Source: Hermodice carunculata
Lineage: Eukaryota; Annelida; Polychaeta; Eunicida; Amphinomidae
Length of the DNA: 64,000 bases
Direction of reading: 5' to 3'
Assembly: GCA_964020975.1 (NCBI GenBank)
Contig: OZ026612.1
Location: forward strand, 53,699,877-53,763,876
Shown here: one piece after another, positions 1 through 28,530 of the stretch
Layout: every line of letters starts with the position of its first letter
Position numbering within the stretch: position 1 is the stretch's first letter
Position numbers and translations under genes: made by a program
The notes under the pieces: model-generated
The model's input: only the letters and a program-made list of their open reading frames with translations
The model's database searches: none
What the model was told of the DNA's origin: nothing

Positions 1-328
1 ATCGAATGTATAAAATGCAGTCAAAGATCCACCAGTATGACAACATTTAAAACAAAAATAAAAAAAAAAAAAAAAAAAAAAAACCCACCCCCCCACAGTT
101 TGGATAACATTTGCAACCGCATTTGTCATATAAAGCACAACATGTTGTAATTCGAGGAGCCGTTGGACCCAGAACTTCCATTTTTGTTGGTAACATGTTA
201 CGTAAGCGAAGGTGTACCTCAAAATTAGGCATCTAGTCACGGCAGTTTTATCCTATACAATTAAACAATTTTTGGTTATCATACAAAATGTGATAAATAA
301 AAACTAAAATAAATACATGGATGCACGA

Positions 329-329
329 A

Positions 330-400
<71 letters not shown>

Positions 401-445
401 AATAAAATAAAAAAACAAACAAATAAATAAACAAATAAATAAATG
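329..445. repeat. (AAAT)n tetranucleotide microsatellite
   Basis: About 110 bp of AAAT units, nearly perfect, breaking down at the right end into AAAC and AATG variants. The long reading frame on its minus strand is an artefact of the repeat. Confidence 0.95.
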
Positions 446-782
446 AATAACTGTTGGACATACAGCTCAAAGGAGTCTTAAGACACATAAGATTGACGTG
501 GCCGGATTAGTGGAAACATTTGGCCTTGACCTTAAAATCAGAGAGATCATAAATCCATTAGGCAAATGTTGGCCATGGGTATAACTTTAATTTATAGAAC
601 GTTTCGCCATAAGTTCTAGTCTTCTGAGTCCCTGTAAAACAAGAACGTAAGATTTATGGCTTTATAAAAAAGCGGATTAGTAAATATAACATTGACGTAA
701 CAGTCGACTATACGACAATCCAATGAGAGTTCAAAGTGCAGTCCTCAGCCACTGGTGATGTGCAGCACTGAGAGGTAGGCGT

Positions 783-785
<3 letters not shown>

Positions 786-830
<45 letters not shown>

Positions 831-860
831 CGACCGACAGACAGACATATATTAGATAGT

Positions 861-942
<82 letters not shown>
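786..942. repeat. Compound (AC)n-(GATA)n-(GA)n microsatellite
   Basis: AC units from 788 to about 828, a short GACC/GACA bridge, GATA units from about 855 to 920, then GA units to 942. Confidence 0.95.
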
Positions 943-1441
943 AGGGCAAGAAAGACCGAATGAGGGATGTAAAGTATGCACGAAAGCCAGAAGAAAGAAG
1001 TTGTAACCAGTTGCAGAAAGAAATTATAGAGATCGATAAGACTGGTCGGGAGCACTTTATGATGCTTTTCTTCGAATTAAGGGAACCTCGCTCTGGTGCT
1101 AAGTAAATCAGTGATATCCTACTGACGCACCATGGTGTCACTTCACTGAAATGACACGCACTTAAATATCTCATTTCGCATTATCATTCTATCCACATGA
1201 AACCTTGTTTCTTTTCATATTAGATACAGCATGAGCATTGACCGGATATGGAGAACATACCTAAGCGAATATGACGATGTAACATCACTATTTCAAGTCT
1301 TCCTACTTTGCACAGATTCAACATAGAATGTCGAAAGTAAAAGTGGCTAACGGCGGAATCACTGCGTTGTCAAAGCCAGTGTCCCAAGATGCACGGTGAA
1401 AGTCAAAAGCATTTTCGTGCTGTCGAGCGTCAGATAATGAG

Positions 1442-16944
<15,503 letters not shown>

Positions 16945-17138
16945 ACTGGGTCCAAAACACTTAATTTGACAATCAAACTATCTTACACATCGTCATATGA
17001 CTACAGCACCACAGTAGCATGTATATTTGACCAAACCCATCAAATGTCAATCAAATGTATGTGACTTTTTTTTTATCAAAGTAACATGTTTTTAGTAGAT
17101 CGTATTTATAAGTTACATTACCGCTGTCAAATCACAAA

Positions 17139-17149
17139 AATAAAATAAA
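17139..17149 (+). terminator. Candidate polyadenylation signal of the NIT cyclase gene
   Basis: Two overlapping AATAAA hexamers lie about 195 bp after the stop codon. They are the first good signals downstream of the gene. This is an inference from motif and position. Confidence 0.5.
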
Positions 17150-17396
17150 GTAAAAATAGAAAAAAAGCTGTAGGACGTTTCAATACTATTGTCTTTGTTT
17201 TTGTTAAACACGATACTTAAGTTGCGGGAAGTGCTGCAATTTTGCTAAATGTGTATTTGAATAACGGCTTGATAGAATGTGCAGTGACTAAAGAAATCGT
17301 TACATAGTGATCACAATCATTGCCACACATGTAAATTGTAATGGAAAATACGTTGGGGTCCTCTGTCAAGCTTGGCACATATTCTAATTTGTCAGG

Positions 17397-17662
<266 letters not shown>

Positions 17663-18149
17663 GCACACACCTCTGTTGCCAAAAACGTCTGATAAACCAT
17701 TTCTAGATATTTTTAGCTGACTGTGTATGAACAAAGCATTTGTATTTCCTGCTGCTGACCACTCAAGTGATTAAAAACCTCTGATATCGCTATGGCACAT
17801 GGAAACACCAATACTCTTAAGTCTGTTCAGCAAATTCATTTAAAACATTTAATGCTCATACATTACCCAGATTGTGATAAATAGTAGACATAGCCCACAA
17901 AGCAGGGGCATCACTGCTCAGGGATATCATTGCTCAGTGATATAACTGTAAATGCCAGTCCAAAAAGATCCACTATCACAACATCAGTGGACCCACAAAA
18001 GTCACAATAAATTTCAAAGAATGATCATACTTTATAAAGGTGCATATTTTTGTAATGATATGAAGGATGTCCAGTCTGCATTTGAATAAGATCAGTTTGT
18101 TCAGTTGTTGGAATTTGTTTATTGATAACATTTTTGTCAATTTCAGGGA

Positions 18150-18665
18150 TTTAATCTTCAGACAGACAATTGGTATTCCAATTGTATACCTCTTTTGGCC
18201 AATTTATATGTATTTTACTGTGACTGTAAGTTTCTAATTAAGCTGTCAAAAGAAAAAAAGATTACATGATAAATGTTTTAAGTTGACATGAAGCTATATT
18301 GATGCCATATTAATCACCAATGATAAACATTTTAGAAAATATATTTCATACAGATTCGAAGATGATTTGGAATAAAAAGAAACTACAGAAAATGACATGG
18401 AATGTTCATTTTTAGATAAAATGATGTATACCGGTAACAGTGACTTGAAGTTTAAATTATATGACAAAAGTGATGATTTTGAATTTAACATGGTAAATGA
18501 CCCCCATATGAATAGTGATATTCCACTCGGGCCAGCTTATGTAATCTACGCGTCAAGGTTACTTGCCTTTGCTGAAGTGTGCACTGATTTTGACAACTTT
18601 GACTTCTGTCATTTACTGCTTTTTCACAAACTTGTGAAACAAAAGTTCCTGAAGTTTCCGGGTAA
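18150..18665 (+). pseudogene. Relic of a non-LTR-type reverse transcriptase (C-terminal part)
   Basis: Translated pieces line up in order with a reverse transcriptase common in marine invertebrate genomes. First is an IGIPI...PLLANLYVY palm segment at about 18165-18220. Next is a degraded region where the YIDD box belongs (18290-18310). Then come DDLE.KETTEND and the tail KFKLYDKSDDFEFNMVN followed by IPLGPAYVIYASRLLAFAEV at 18450-18660. Frames shift between the pieces and the N-terminal half is missing. The element class is unsure: a Penelope-like or unclassified non-LTR retroelement. Confidence 0.6.
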
Positions 18666-19665
18666 AAAATAAAATTTATTATACAGAGATCCAGTGAATT
18701 TGAAATGTTATATAAATAATGTAATGAATATGTAAACCTAGAAATTGTAGCTGACATTTTATACATTGCGTGTATAAGGCAAAGCATTTGAAAGGTGAGA
18801 GTTGCTAGCATCAAATTGGTTTAAACTTTCACATACATTTGTTCCTACCTGTCTCAAGTCAAGAGAACGATGTTTTCCTTCGTACTGCATTTTGTATTCA
18901 ATGGCTGACATATGAAAAGTATTATGAAGGCATTGGTATGTGTACCTTGCACTTATGAATGTTTGACCTGGTTCGTTTGATAAATGAAGTTTTGGTCATG
19001 GATTGTTCTTGTTTACTCGGATTTTCGGTGAAGTGACTCTGACATTTGACCCTATGGACATTTGGACGTACGTTTTGGTCTCTTTTGGGTACGGCCGAAC
19101 TATAAATTTATGCGGTTCAGCTATACATACCAGGGAACATTGCCTTTGGTCGGAATTGTCTTGGATTTGTTTCATTGGGACTACAGTTTGGATATGGTAA
19201 TGACACTGTCTAAATTGTTGAAAACTGCTGTCCATTTCCATTTTTATAGCAGTTATTATTGCTACATTGTCAATATGACATTTTATTCTCTGTAGTGTTC
19301 AATTAATGCACTGCTTGATGGCTATTCAAGTATTGCTGTTGCGTCTGGTGATGTTCATCTTGACAGACTTGTCAAGGTTTGGACGGTTTTAGACTTGGAC
19401 TGATTTTTTATTACAATAATGACATGCAATGGTTTCACTAGTATTATATCATTCCAACAGTTCATCCTGATGCTCTAAGACAACAAAAAGCTAGTGATTT
19501 GCTCTAGAGAGTCGCACTAAATTGTTAGAAATATTGGGCAGTCCATATAGATGATACAGAGTGTGGTGAAGCTAATGAGAGTAAGAGCAGGGCGGAAAGT
19601 TGTCAGCTAGGTAACAGGGCAAGTCTGAAGAAAGAAAGCAAATTGAAAAAATCTACAACCTCAAC

Positions 19666-19667
<2 letters not shown>

Positions 19668-19728
<61 letters not shown>
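19668..19728. repeat. (GA)n microsatellite
   Basis: GA units with a short GAGC interruption in the middle. Confidence 0.95.
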
Positions 19729-19729
<1 letters not shown>

Positions 19730-20035
19730 CAAGGGTAGTAACTGAGCAAAACAAATAAAACCACAAAGAAAGGCGAAAATCTTGGTAGTGTTTTTAAACG
19801 CTAATTTTTCACTGCAGAGACCACAATACTATATTTGCTTTAGTGTACTTTATGCATTGTGCAGTAACCTTTCGATTGCACCAAGGTAAAAAATGACATA
19901 TCAGCATTATGGACCTTTAACTTTTGTTGTCGCAAATCGAATAGGGTACCAGTGATTCTGAAACAGGCCAAAGACATGGACAGCATAATGACCCCAACAG
20001 AGGACACTATGATACTTGCAAGGTATCAATAGGTC

Positions 20036-20275
20036 AGAAAAAATTACCCATATTCATAAATTACGACATCAACCTTCATCTTCCAATACCAATGTGAAGA
20101 AACAAATTTCACTCCTGACGTGAGACATGCAGTCAGCCATAAAAGGTAATTGGTGGTTTAGACCAGTCTTCTCTACCTCTGATGTATTCTTCACAAACTA
20201 CAGACTTTAGTTGTTTCCTAAATGTATATGTCTACCCACTTAAAACCCAAATTTCACCACTTGTGCCAAAAATAA
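20036..20275. repeat. Dispersed repeat, copy 1 (partner at 47.0 kb)
   Basis: Shares AAAAAATTACCCATATTCAT, CATCTTCCAATACCAATGTG, CACTCCTGACGTGAG and CAGTCAGCCATAAAAGGT with 47005-47290 at roughly 75-80 percent identity by eye, then a weaker CCACTTAAAACCCAAATTTC segment. No coding capacity seen. Confidence 0.75.
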
Positions 20276-20599
20276 CCAGAAACCTGGCAGGTTTGTCACT
20301 TTTTGGTTCTCCAGACTTATCAGTCAGCCGAGTTTCAAGCAAAAGAGGAAAGTAGGACTTCGTCGTTTTTGTAATATACATGAATTTGGAACATTGTAAA
20401 ACCCACTCTGCCTCGTTTATTACTATGAGTACGAGAACACAGCCCACAGCACTATATAGCCAATCAAGTATTTATCAAATATTTCAGAACAAGTACAAAC
20501 ATATCATTTAACACAATTACATCCAATATATTTATCAAATTTCTGGCACACGCTACCACTTCCAAGTGACAGCTGACTTCATTTTACCAGACAAAGCTA

Positions 20600-21420
20600 C
20601 ATTTGTCAATGCCACAGTACTTTATCCATAATGATAAAAAACTGCAATACTGTGATGCCTATTTGTGTGTCCAAAGAAAAACAGTTTATTCAGATCATGG
20701 GTACTTTCAGGATGACACTCTCGCAGAAAATAGAATCCACTGCAAAGATCCACGGAGTATGAGGCCTAAGCTACGTAAAAAAGAGCAGGAGGTAAACCAA
20801 ATGGAGACAAAAGAAATTAAGAAACAATGGGAATTATAAGTAAAGGATGGTGAAAAACGTTTGGGATCCGACTGAATAAACATTTCCCATATTTTGAATA
20901 GAAATTCTGAAAAACACAAAAGTAACAAAAGAAAGGATGTACGAAACTTGAAAACCTTGGTAACCAAAAAAAGACATGATCTTGCTGCAGAAAAATATCC
21001 AGGCAAACAGTGACCTACTCAACAGAGAAGAAATATTCAGACATTAGATCAATGAGGAAATAGAAACGATACTGAGAGAAAATGAAACAAAGGCTTAATA
21101 AGTAGAAAAGCAGCGTTCTCGTATCCATAAGCTCCAAAAACGCAATTGCAGCAGGAGTGCAAACAATTTACCGACGGTTACAGGTCCATGTTGTGGCTGG
21201 TATGGCAGAGCCTTGGTTAAAAGTGAGCACAATGAAGAGAGCAACATGCTCCTGCATTAGATGAAGATGACAGTTGCAAAAATGCAAAATGTTGTCTTGA
21301 TTGGAATCTCACTGCTAAAACACATCAACCCTGATCACCTGCATGTACTTGGCACAAGTACTAGCAGAACAATCATAGCACATACTATTCAGAAGCCAGA
21401 GAATGTATCGATGTTAAAAT
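20600..21420 (+). pseudogene. Possible decayed coding region, family not recognised
   Basis: An open stretch of 78 codons at 20603-20839 (QYCDAYLCVQRKTVYSDHGY, then charged residues) is followed by lysine/glutamate-rich pieces in shifting frames to about 21100. The composition resembles a broken coiled-coil-like protein, perhaps from a transposon. No diagnostic motif was found, and chance is possible. Confidence 0.25.
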
Positions 21421-23080
21421 TATATTGATCAAACAGCAATAAACATATAATAACCAACGACCTGAAGTTGCTTTCTTTACAAGCTGCAGCGTGGAATTTG
21501 GTTAAAATAGTGGATGAAATTGTCGCAGCCAATACAGCATCACGAATGATACTATCATTGCTTATACATTGCATGGGAGATAACAAATAGAATCTCCAGA
21601 TACAGATTGTATGTTCGCTACTAGTCTGCTGGTGAGTGCCAGGGATCGTATTGATCTGTATGCAAGGCGCCACCTCTTTTTAAACAGGCATACCCAAACT
21701 ATTGTAAGAAACTGTGCAACAACAACCTTAGTCTAAATTGGCAAGGTACATGCCACCTGTACATGAACGTTTCGGTGGGAGCAACGCAGTCACTTTCCAT
21801 TCAAACTTTGGCAATACCAGAATCGGGATTTATCATTTTGAAGAAGCATTGTATATGAAGTTTCAAATCAACAAAATCTGGTTTGAAACTTTTATACGAA
21901 AAATCTACTTTTAAATTTAGAAAGAGTCAATATCCAATAACAATGGCATACGTTTCTTTGGAAATGATAATGAGCCACATGACGTGTTTGATTAATTTAG
22001 TCATTACTGTATGAGCTTTGTTTATCAGAATTTGGATAGCTTGCAGAGTACAAACTACAAATCTGCAACACATCAAACCTTATTGTCATTTTCAACAAAA
22101 GGGTTGACATTTGATTTGGTATATCTACATTCAAGCAATGGTTTATGCAACGGAATCAAATAAAGATCGCACAGCTATGAAGTCCATGCTACAATTTCCC
22201 AGGTACCTCAATAACATTTGGGTGCTTACTTACCCGATGCTTAGAACTCATGAACCGTTCAGTCATCCTAAGGGAACGATGGGTATACTTATGCAATTAT
22301 GGTTGATTCCTGCTAAGGTTTAAGTTACTCTGAATATTGTCACTGAGGTAAAGTTGTTTTATTATCCATATATCCTTACCATGGCAAAACAACATGGCAA
22401 AACAACTTGGTGTCTGGATTTGAAGAACTTGAATTCAAAAACGTATATTTCAAACAAGTAATCAACAAAAATTATCTGAAGGCTTCACGGGGCAAACCTT
22501 ATATATATATATATAAACCAATTTAATCTAGGATATTTTCATTATTTGTGAACATTGTATATATATTCATCTTTGACTTTTGGAGCTCATACAAGAAAAT
22601 GAACTGCGAGAATCTCAGGTGGATTTACGATTTCTTACAAGAAAAATGTACAACATCAAAGATTTACCCTTAAAATTCAATACCTTTTTACCCAATGAGG
22701 CCGTTTGAATCGGGACACGCTGTTGAGTATCAGTAAATATCGATTGTATTTGTGTCTTTTTGTCCATAAACAAAGTGGGCATTACCCTATTCTTTTGTAT
22801 TTTTGAAAGTTTCAGGATAAATATCTTGCCAAAAGACCCACCATAATTTGTCATTTCACACCGACTCGCATAAATAAATGTCAACATTTTTATTTCCAAA
22901 CAATATACAGGTAGAATTCAGCAAGTATATAGTCGTATTGTGGTGACAGTAAAATTGGATGTATTTCGCAGAACCAAAGTGGACCATATGAGTAAGCAAC
23001 AGCTTCATAGCTTCTACCTTAAGTACCGTGCAAACCCACCCTTAAAGCAAGAAATTATGGTAACAGAAACAATAGACGCA
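21420..23080. other. Gene-free interval
   Basis: AT-rich sequence with a short (AT)n at 22500-22515. No splice-flanked conserved motif or repeat pair was recognised. Confidence 0.4.
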
Positions 23081-23084
23081 ATAA

Positions 23085-23445
23085 CCTCTGGCGCGTAATT
23101 GGCAATCGATGACAAAAAATACTCGCTTAATGTATATCAGATAGTGAACTTTGTGCACCCACATTGATTGCTTGAAATAATGCACTGGGATATTCATTGC
23201 TACAGACACTTAGTCGGCGGTCAATCAGTAGAAAAAAATAATGATGAGGATGTTCTAAGTTACCTCTCACGCGTACCTGGCAGCCGATGACAAAAAATAC
23301 TCACTTAATGTATATAAGATATTGAACTTTGTGTTCCCACATTCATTGCTTGAAATAATGCACTGGGATATTCATTGCCACAGACACTTAGTCTGCGGTC
23401 GATCAGGATAAAAATTTAATGATGAGGATGTTTCTAAGTTACCTG
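23085..23445. repeat. Tandem duplication, 178-bp unit
   Basis: Copies at 23085-23262 and 23263-23445 share GATGACAAAAAATACTC, CTTGAAATAATGCACTGGGA, TATTCATTGC, CAGACACTTAGTC and AATGATGAGGATGTT, with about 10 percent divergence. Confidence 0.9.
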
Positions 23446-23449
23446 ATGC

Positions 23450-24970
23450 AATTTGACATATTTGGCCTTTCCGAAACACACGCAAACTCCATAGTGTTTA
23501 CAAAGGGGTATAGAACACACATTAGTTCCAAGGAAAACATCAAGGTGTAACAGAATGTGATGGAATTGTTGTATTCTCTTAACGTACGCTAATGAATGAT
23601 ATGAAGTCTGTTACAAGATAATGCTGATATTGCTGGAATAAAAATTAGAAAAGGCCTTTTTGAATCAAAAGATTTATACGTTAGCTGTATCTAAATTTTT
23701 CTCATATATTCAATGTATTCAAGCAAAGTGGATTTGTATGAAACTATGCTGCGTGATACTCGTGCTGCTCAACAGGTTCAAAATGACTTGGTAATAGCAG
23801 AGCAGGCTGACTGACGTTAAGCTATAACCGTTGCCACCTGAAAATTATATGGATATTCCATTATGTAGAAGAAGCATCACCGTGAATTGGACGAAAAGTC
23901 ACAAATTGTTGCAAAGTATAAATCGGCAGGGCTCTGTATTTTGAATGGTAGAACATTGGGACATATGTCAGGTAAATTCACTAGTAATAGTCACAATGTG
24001 AGACAACCTGGTTGTGCCGAATATAGTCTTCATATTATAGATCATACCTTTTTTGTCCTTTTTACCTTGCATAGACGTCAAAGAACATAATCAGTTAAAA
24101 AAAATCGATATCCAACTCTGGATGGAACGTGTATTATAACCAAACCGGCCAGTACTTCACTAGTCTGTCTTAAAACCTGACGGCTTTACATGTCATTAGA
24201 AAGAGTCTTTACGAAAGAGTTCGAAATGGTTATGAATACATACCATAATTTTGGGTACTAATGTTTTGATAGACAAATCTGCTTATAATTTGGGATCAAT
24301 TATACGCAAAATTTGCAAGTTGGCCATTTTGATACCAAAAACCAAACAATCAAGAAAGAAAGAGTGTACAACATTATGCCGACGAATATTGTTGCGCTAT
24401 CTACAGGGAAAGGCAAAAGAATAGCCAGACAATCATACAATAACCGCGAAATTATCTACTGCAGCAAACTCACGAAAAGACATGAAGGCATTTCAAATCG
24501 GTAAACAGAAAGGAAATGAATTTAAGCAGAGAATTATTCAGTCCCTTACCGACAATGCGCAAGACAACACTTGTTTTCGGAACTTAAAACAAGCAGCCAG
24601 AAAAATGTCTTTTGGAACAAAACCAGCCAATGGACAAAATGGCAGGCCTAAGTGGATGCATGATATAAGTCCCATGGCATAAAAGATAACTTCAGACCCT
24701 TTATACAGAAAGTGCATAAGGTTAGAGGGAATGTAAACTGGAAAACCCCTCTCCTTAAATTGACTTTGCTGGCAGGGAAAGTGAAATTATAGGTTCCATA
24801 TCTGCATTACAAATGGAATGTCATCCAGAAAAGACAGCTCGCTAGGTAAAATGCTGAGAAGAACTAGAGAGGCACTATCATCATTTCTAAAACGTGTGTT
24901 CAATATGATATTTTAATCATTTTTCCGGCTGCTTAGAATATACTTATGTTAAACTGCAAAAAGCTAGATT
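23450..24970. other. Gene-free interval
   Basis: Several 60-70 codon frames (for example 23887-24090, 24313-24504) show no recognisable domain and no consistent splice context. It could hold eroded transposon sequence. Confidence 0.35.
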
Positions 24971-24974
24971 ACAT

Positions 24975-25780
24975 TTTTACCAAAACAAATGGAGGCTTCC
25001 CATTCTCTAGTTACATCATAGGTTCGTAATTTGCACCTTGACCCCCATGCTGACCTTCGTTCTAGACTGCCCTGGTGGTCATTAGCCAACTGATTGCCAT
25101 AAAAGTGATTTCTCTTATCCACGTTCAGCTCCTCCGAAGAATGGCCTGAGGTTGTGGGCACAGAGACTGTGCATGATGGGTGTTGTTCACCCTTTGACTC
25201 CAGTTGTGCCATAAATATCATGTAGGTTTGCCAATGGGTCGGATGCCAAAGTGGGAGGTAGGGCTCGCAGCGTTCGTCGAACATTGCTCTGATTTGGGAG
25301 GTGCTGGGACACATCTATTTGCAAACCAACTCGTGGTTGAGCACCACGTGTAGGTGTCTGCCCCTATGGTGCTAATGAACTATCAATACCTTAATGGCCT
25401 CAGAATCTCTGTCCTGTTGGTGCGTGATCTGATTAACCTTTCACAGTAGTGCCAATATGGTTTCCTCTTTGTTTCTCTCACAGGGGTATCTTGGGTTCCC
25501 TGGAGGGGAGGCCCTAGAGCCTGCATCCTTTTGCACGTTGGTACCTGAGATGAGAGGGAGATTAGTTGCTTGATCCCTGCCTGTGTCAATGTCAGGTGAA
25601 TTTTCTTAACAGGCTGTGCTGGTCTCCTCACGGGGCCTCCTGTCTAGTTTAAGTGGCATATTGCCTGGAGAAGACTGCCAAGTTTAGCTCCCTGAGGGGA
25701 ATAGGTGGGGAGCAGTAGTTCCTGGCACAAAGTGTGCTGACATTAGTGCACTCCAAAAATTTGCCCATTGCCTCGGAACC
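24975..25780. other. GC-richer block of unknown origin
   Basis: Base composition is clearly higher in G+C than the flanks. On the minus strand, fragments of about 80-115 codons (24964-25314, 25383-25631) are rich in Pro, Ser, Arg and Gln, in shifting frames. This looks like a decayed mobile-element reading frame, but I could not name a family. Confidence 0.3.
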
Positions 25781-25799
25781 ATTTACTTCCGAAATTCAC

Positions 25800-26610
25800 T
25801 TAAAGACCTCCAATGAATGTGGATTGGTTGCTTAAGAACGTTATGGTATGGAAATCCACTTCAGAACCCCTGATGGATGAGAACTGGTTGCTTAAGACCC
25901 TATGGTTCAGGTATTTCACTAGGAGCCCGGAAAATAAAGATAGTTGCCGAAGAACCCTATCAGATGGAATTCAGTTAAGAAATTCCAATAAATGTGGATT
26001 ATTTTCTTCAGAACCCTATGGTTCAGGTATTTTACCAAGAACCGGAAACATAGAGGTAGTGGTACGGGTATTTCACAAAGGAACCGAAAAGTAGAGATGA
26101 TTGCCTCACAACACTATTGAATGGAAATTCAGTTGAGAACTTCGAATAAACGCGGATTGGTTGCTTAAGAACTGAATGGTCCAGGTATTTCACTAAGAGC
26201 CAAAACGAGAGAAAGTAACTGAAGAACCTTATAAGGTAGAAAAATTCAGTTAAAAACATCAGATGGATTTTGATTGGTTCCTCAAAACCCTATGATTCGG
26301 ATATTTTGCTGAGAACCAAAAATAGAGATAGTTGCTTTTGTTTAAGAGCAATGCTTTGCTTAAAACCCTATGGTTCAAGTATTTCACTAGGAACCCGAAA
26401 AGTAGAGGTAGTTGCTTAAGCACCCTTTGAGATGAAAGTTCAGTGAAGAACCTCCGATGGACTTTGATTGGTTGCTTAAGAGCTCTATGGTTTGGATATT
26501 TCGTTAAGAACCAGAAACATAGAGGTAGTTGCTTAAGAACCCTATCGAATGGAAATTCATTAAAGACTTCCAATAAATGCGGATTGGTTGTTGAAATTCA
26601 CCCCAATAGT
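25800..26610. repeat. Degenerate tandem array, units of about 115 bp
   Basis: Each unit carries (G)GATTGGTTGCTTAAGAAC, CCCTATGGTTCAGGTATTTC, ACTAGGAACC.GAAA, TAGAGGTAGTTGC and ATGGAAATTCAGTTAAGAAC. The GGATTGGTTGCTTAAG anchor or a variant starts near 25823, 25880, 25997, 26154, 26272, 26467 and 26580. The irregular spacing shows old insertions and losses. The frames inside are artefacts. Confidence 0.85.
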
Positions 26611-26619
26611 TGTAAAGGG

Positions 26620-27330
26620 TGTGTGTAGGAAAGTCTCTGCCTTAGCTTTGGTCGGTCATTTTTTTTCTTTTTTTTAAGGGGGGGGGGTGATTTAAGTTGT
26701 CTTCTTGGTTGTCTATGACGCCCTCTGACTCCACCACTTACATATATGTGTGCTGAAGGGGGCCTGCCGGTCTGCAGCAGGACCCCGTAAGATGAGCAAT
26801 ATCGCCAGATAAGATCACACAGAGCCGTAGCCTAGGGGTCCGATATGTCAGAATGCATGGTCTTACCAACATTTAGGTCAAAGGTGTCACTAAAACTATG
26901 TTAATATACCGACATTTGCTTAGAATTTCCAAATTTTGAGTTCTTTGTCAATCACTCTTCGGGGCTGCCCACCCAGGGAGTTAATGATCAATACAACAAT
27001 CTAAACGTTTTGGTATTTTCAGTACAATATGTGTCATAACTTCTATGGTCAACTGTAATTTTTATGTGGTCTATCAAGGCTGTGCCTAATTCCTTCGCTG
27101 TTTAATCGGTACACCCTGTATTATAATGATGTTGCCCCACGTTACCCCATATACCATTTAAAATAAGCCACGCGAAGTAACATTACAAATGAGATACAGA
27201 AACACACTGGGTTGTGATGTCACTGGGTCAATCTGTGTGTTGATTTTATCACGACTACTACTTTCTTCATTGGACAGGCCTATTATGTCTTGTCCCACAT
27301 TGGCCTCCATGATTGATTAAATCAAACAGA
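26620..27330. other. Gene-free interval
   Basis: Contains a T-run followed by a G-run at 26659-26687. No gene or repeat relation was recognised. Confidence 0.4.
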
Positions 27331-27335
27331 AAAGA

Positions 27336-27383
27336 ATTCAACTCAACTCAACTCAACTCAAAAAAAAAAAAAAAAAAAAAAAC
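27336..27383 (+). repeat. (CAACT)n followed by poly-A
   Basis: Five or so CAACT units run straight into 22 A residues. This form resembles the 3' tail of a retrotransposed sequence, but no element body was recognised upstream. Confidence 0.6.
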
Positions 27384-27389
27384 CTTCAT

Positions 27390-28370
27390 ATCAGCACATG
27401 GTGCCTGTCACCTTAGAATCTTTATTTTTTTCACAATGACTGACGAGGCGAACCGTTGTACACCAGTAAAGGAATTTATCCGTGAAATCTTACAACAGTT
27501 GCACACTAATGCTTTGGGCAAGAAAGCGTCATTTAGGAGAAAAAGGTATTTTTCCTTGATTTGCCAAATGGTTTCGTGTTTGTAAGATGTACGTTTCAGC
27601 GTACTCATTGTCGGATCCAAGCCATAGATTTTTGGTTCATGATCTTTTAAAAAATGCTTCCACAAGTAACATATTACAAAACGCAAATGGGTGTTTTCCT
27701 AACCTAGCACATTAAAAGGTTGACAACTTAAAAACATAAAGATTCAAATGTTTAGCGTGCACATAATTTCAAAATGATGTGGTCCAATGTTTACTAATAG
27801 AAACGTTTTGTTAGTGAGCTTCTTTTCAAACAATTAAATTTGTGATATGCTTGTGCAATTTGCCAGGCTGCTTCATGCGAATTTATTGAACTTATTCTGT
27901 AAAATGTTTGCAGACCGTGCTTGTGTACCTGTGACGCCAAAGACGTCTTCGGAGTTTATTTTATCTGTTTCTCTTGAAATTCATCAAAAGGCAAAACTGA
28001 TTTTGCTCATAGAATTGGAATTTCTCATGCAGGCCTAAAAATATCCAAAGATCGGAGGGACAGCATTACAAAAAATAATTTTCTCCAAGCCAAATATTAA
28101 TCTATTAAACATTAGAGGCTTTATGAAAACCGGGGCGCAACATATGAAAATACACTTTCAATAGAAGCACACCCTTGGATATCAAAGTATAGCTACAGAA
28201 GTTCTCATCAAGCATTCAAGTCCATCGCATGACTGCTATTCACAGATCCCAACTCCACACACAGTTTCCAAAACTCGAATTTGTAAGAGAAAAAGGACAA
28301 TTTATAACTGCACGGATGATATGGAACTGCTGCTCTTTCCTGTTCATATAAGCGTTTCACTTCCCTAGTG
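27390..28370. other. Gene-free interval
   Basis: Short frames at 27408-27686 and 27847-28038 have no recognisable motif. Confidence 0.35.
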
Positions 28371-28385
28371 TTGAATGACTTAATA

Positions 28386-28530
28386 ATATCAAGGGATGGC
28401 AGAAATAAGCCAGCTGTGGTGCACCTAGCGCAAATGTATTTACTTCACTTATGTTGCGTTTCTTGGAGATATCAGTGGTTGGCAAAAATATACCAGCTGT
28501 GTCACCAAGCACAAACGTACCGGAGAAAGG
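28386..28530. repeat. Imperfect tandem duplication, about 80-bp unit
   Basis: ATATCAAGGGATGGCAGAAA...CCAGCTGTGGTGCACC recurs as ATATCAGTGGTTGGCAAAAA...CCAGCTGTGTCACC about 80 bp later. Confidence 0.6.

Larger units (their letters stand above)
1..1441. other. Upstream region of the cyclase gene; no gene seen
   Basis: Apart from the microsatellites listed separately and a poly-A/C stretch near 59-98, this holds unique-looking AT-rich sequence. The promoter or non-coding first exons of the cyclase could lie here, but no TATA box or initiator can be assigned with confidence. Confidence 0.4.
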
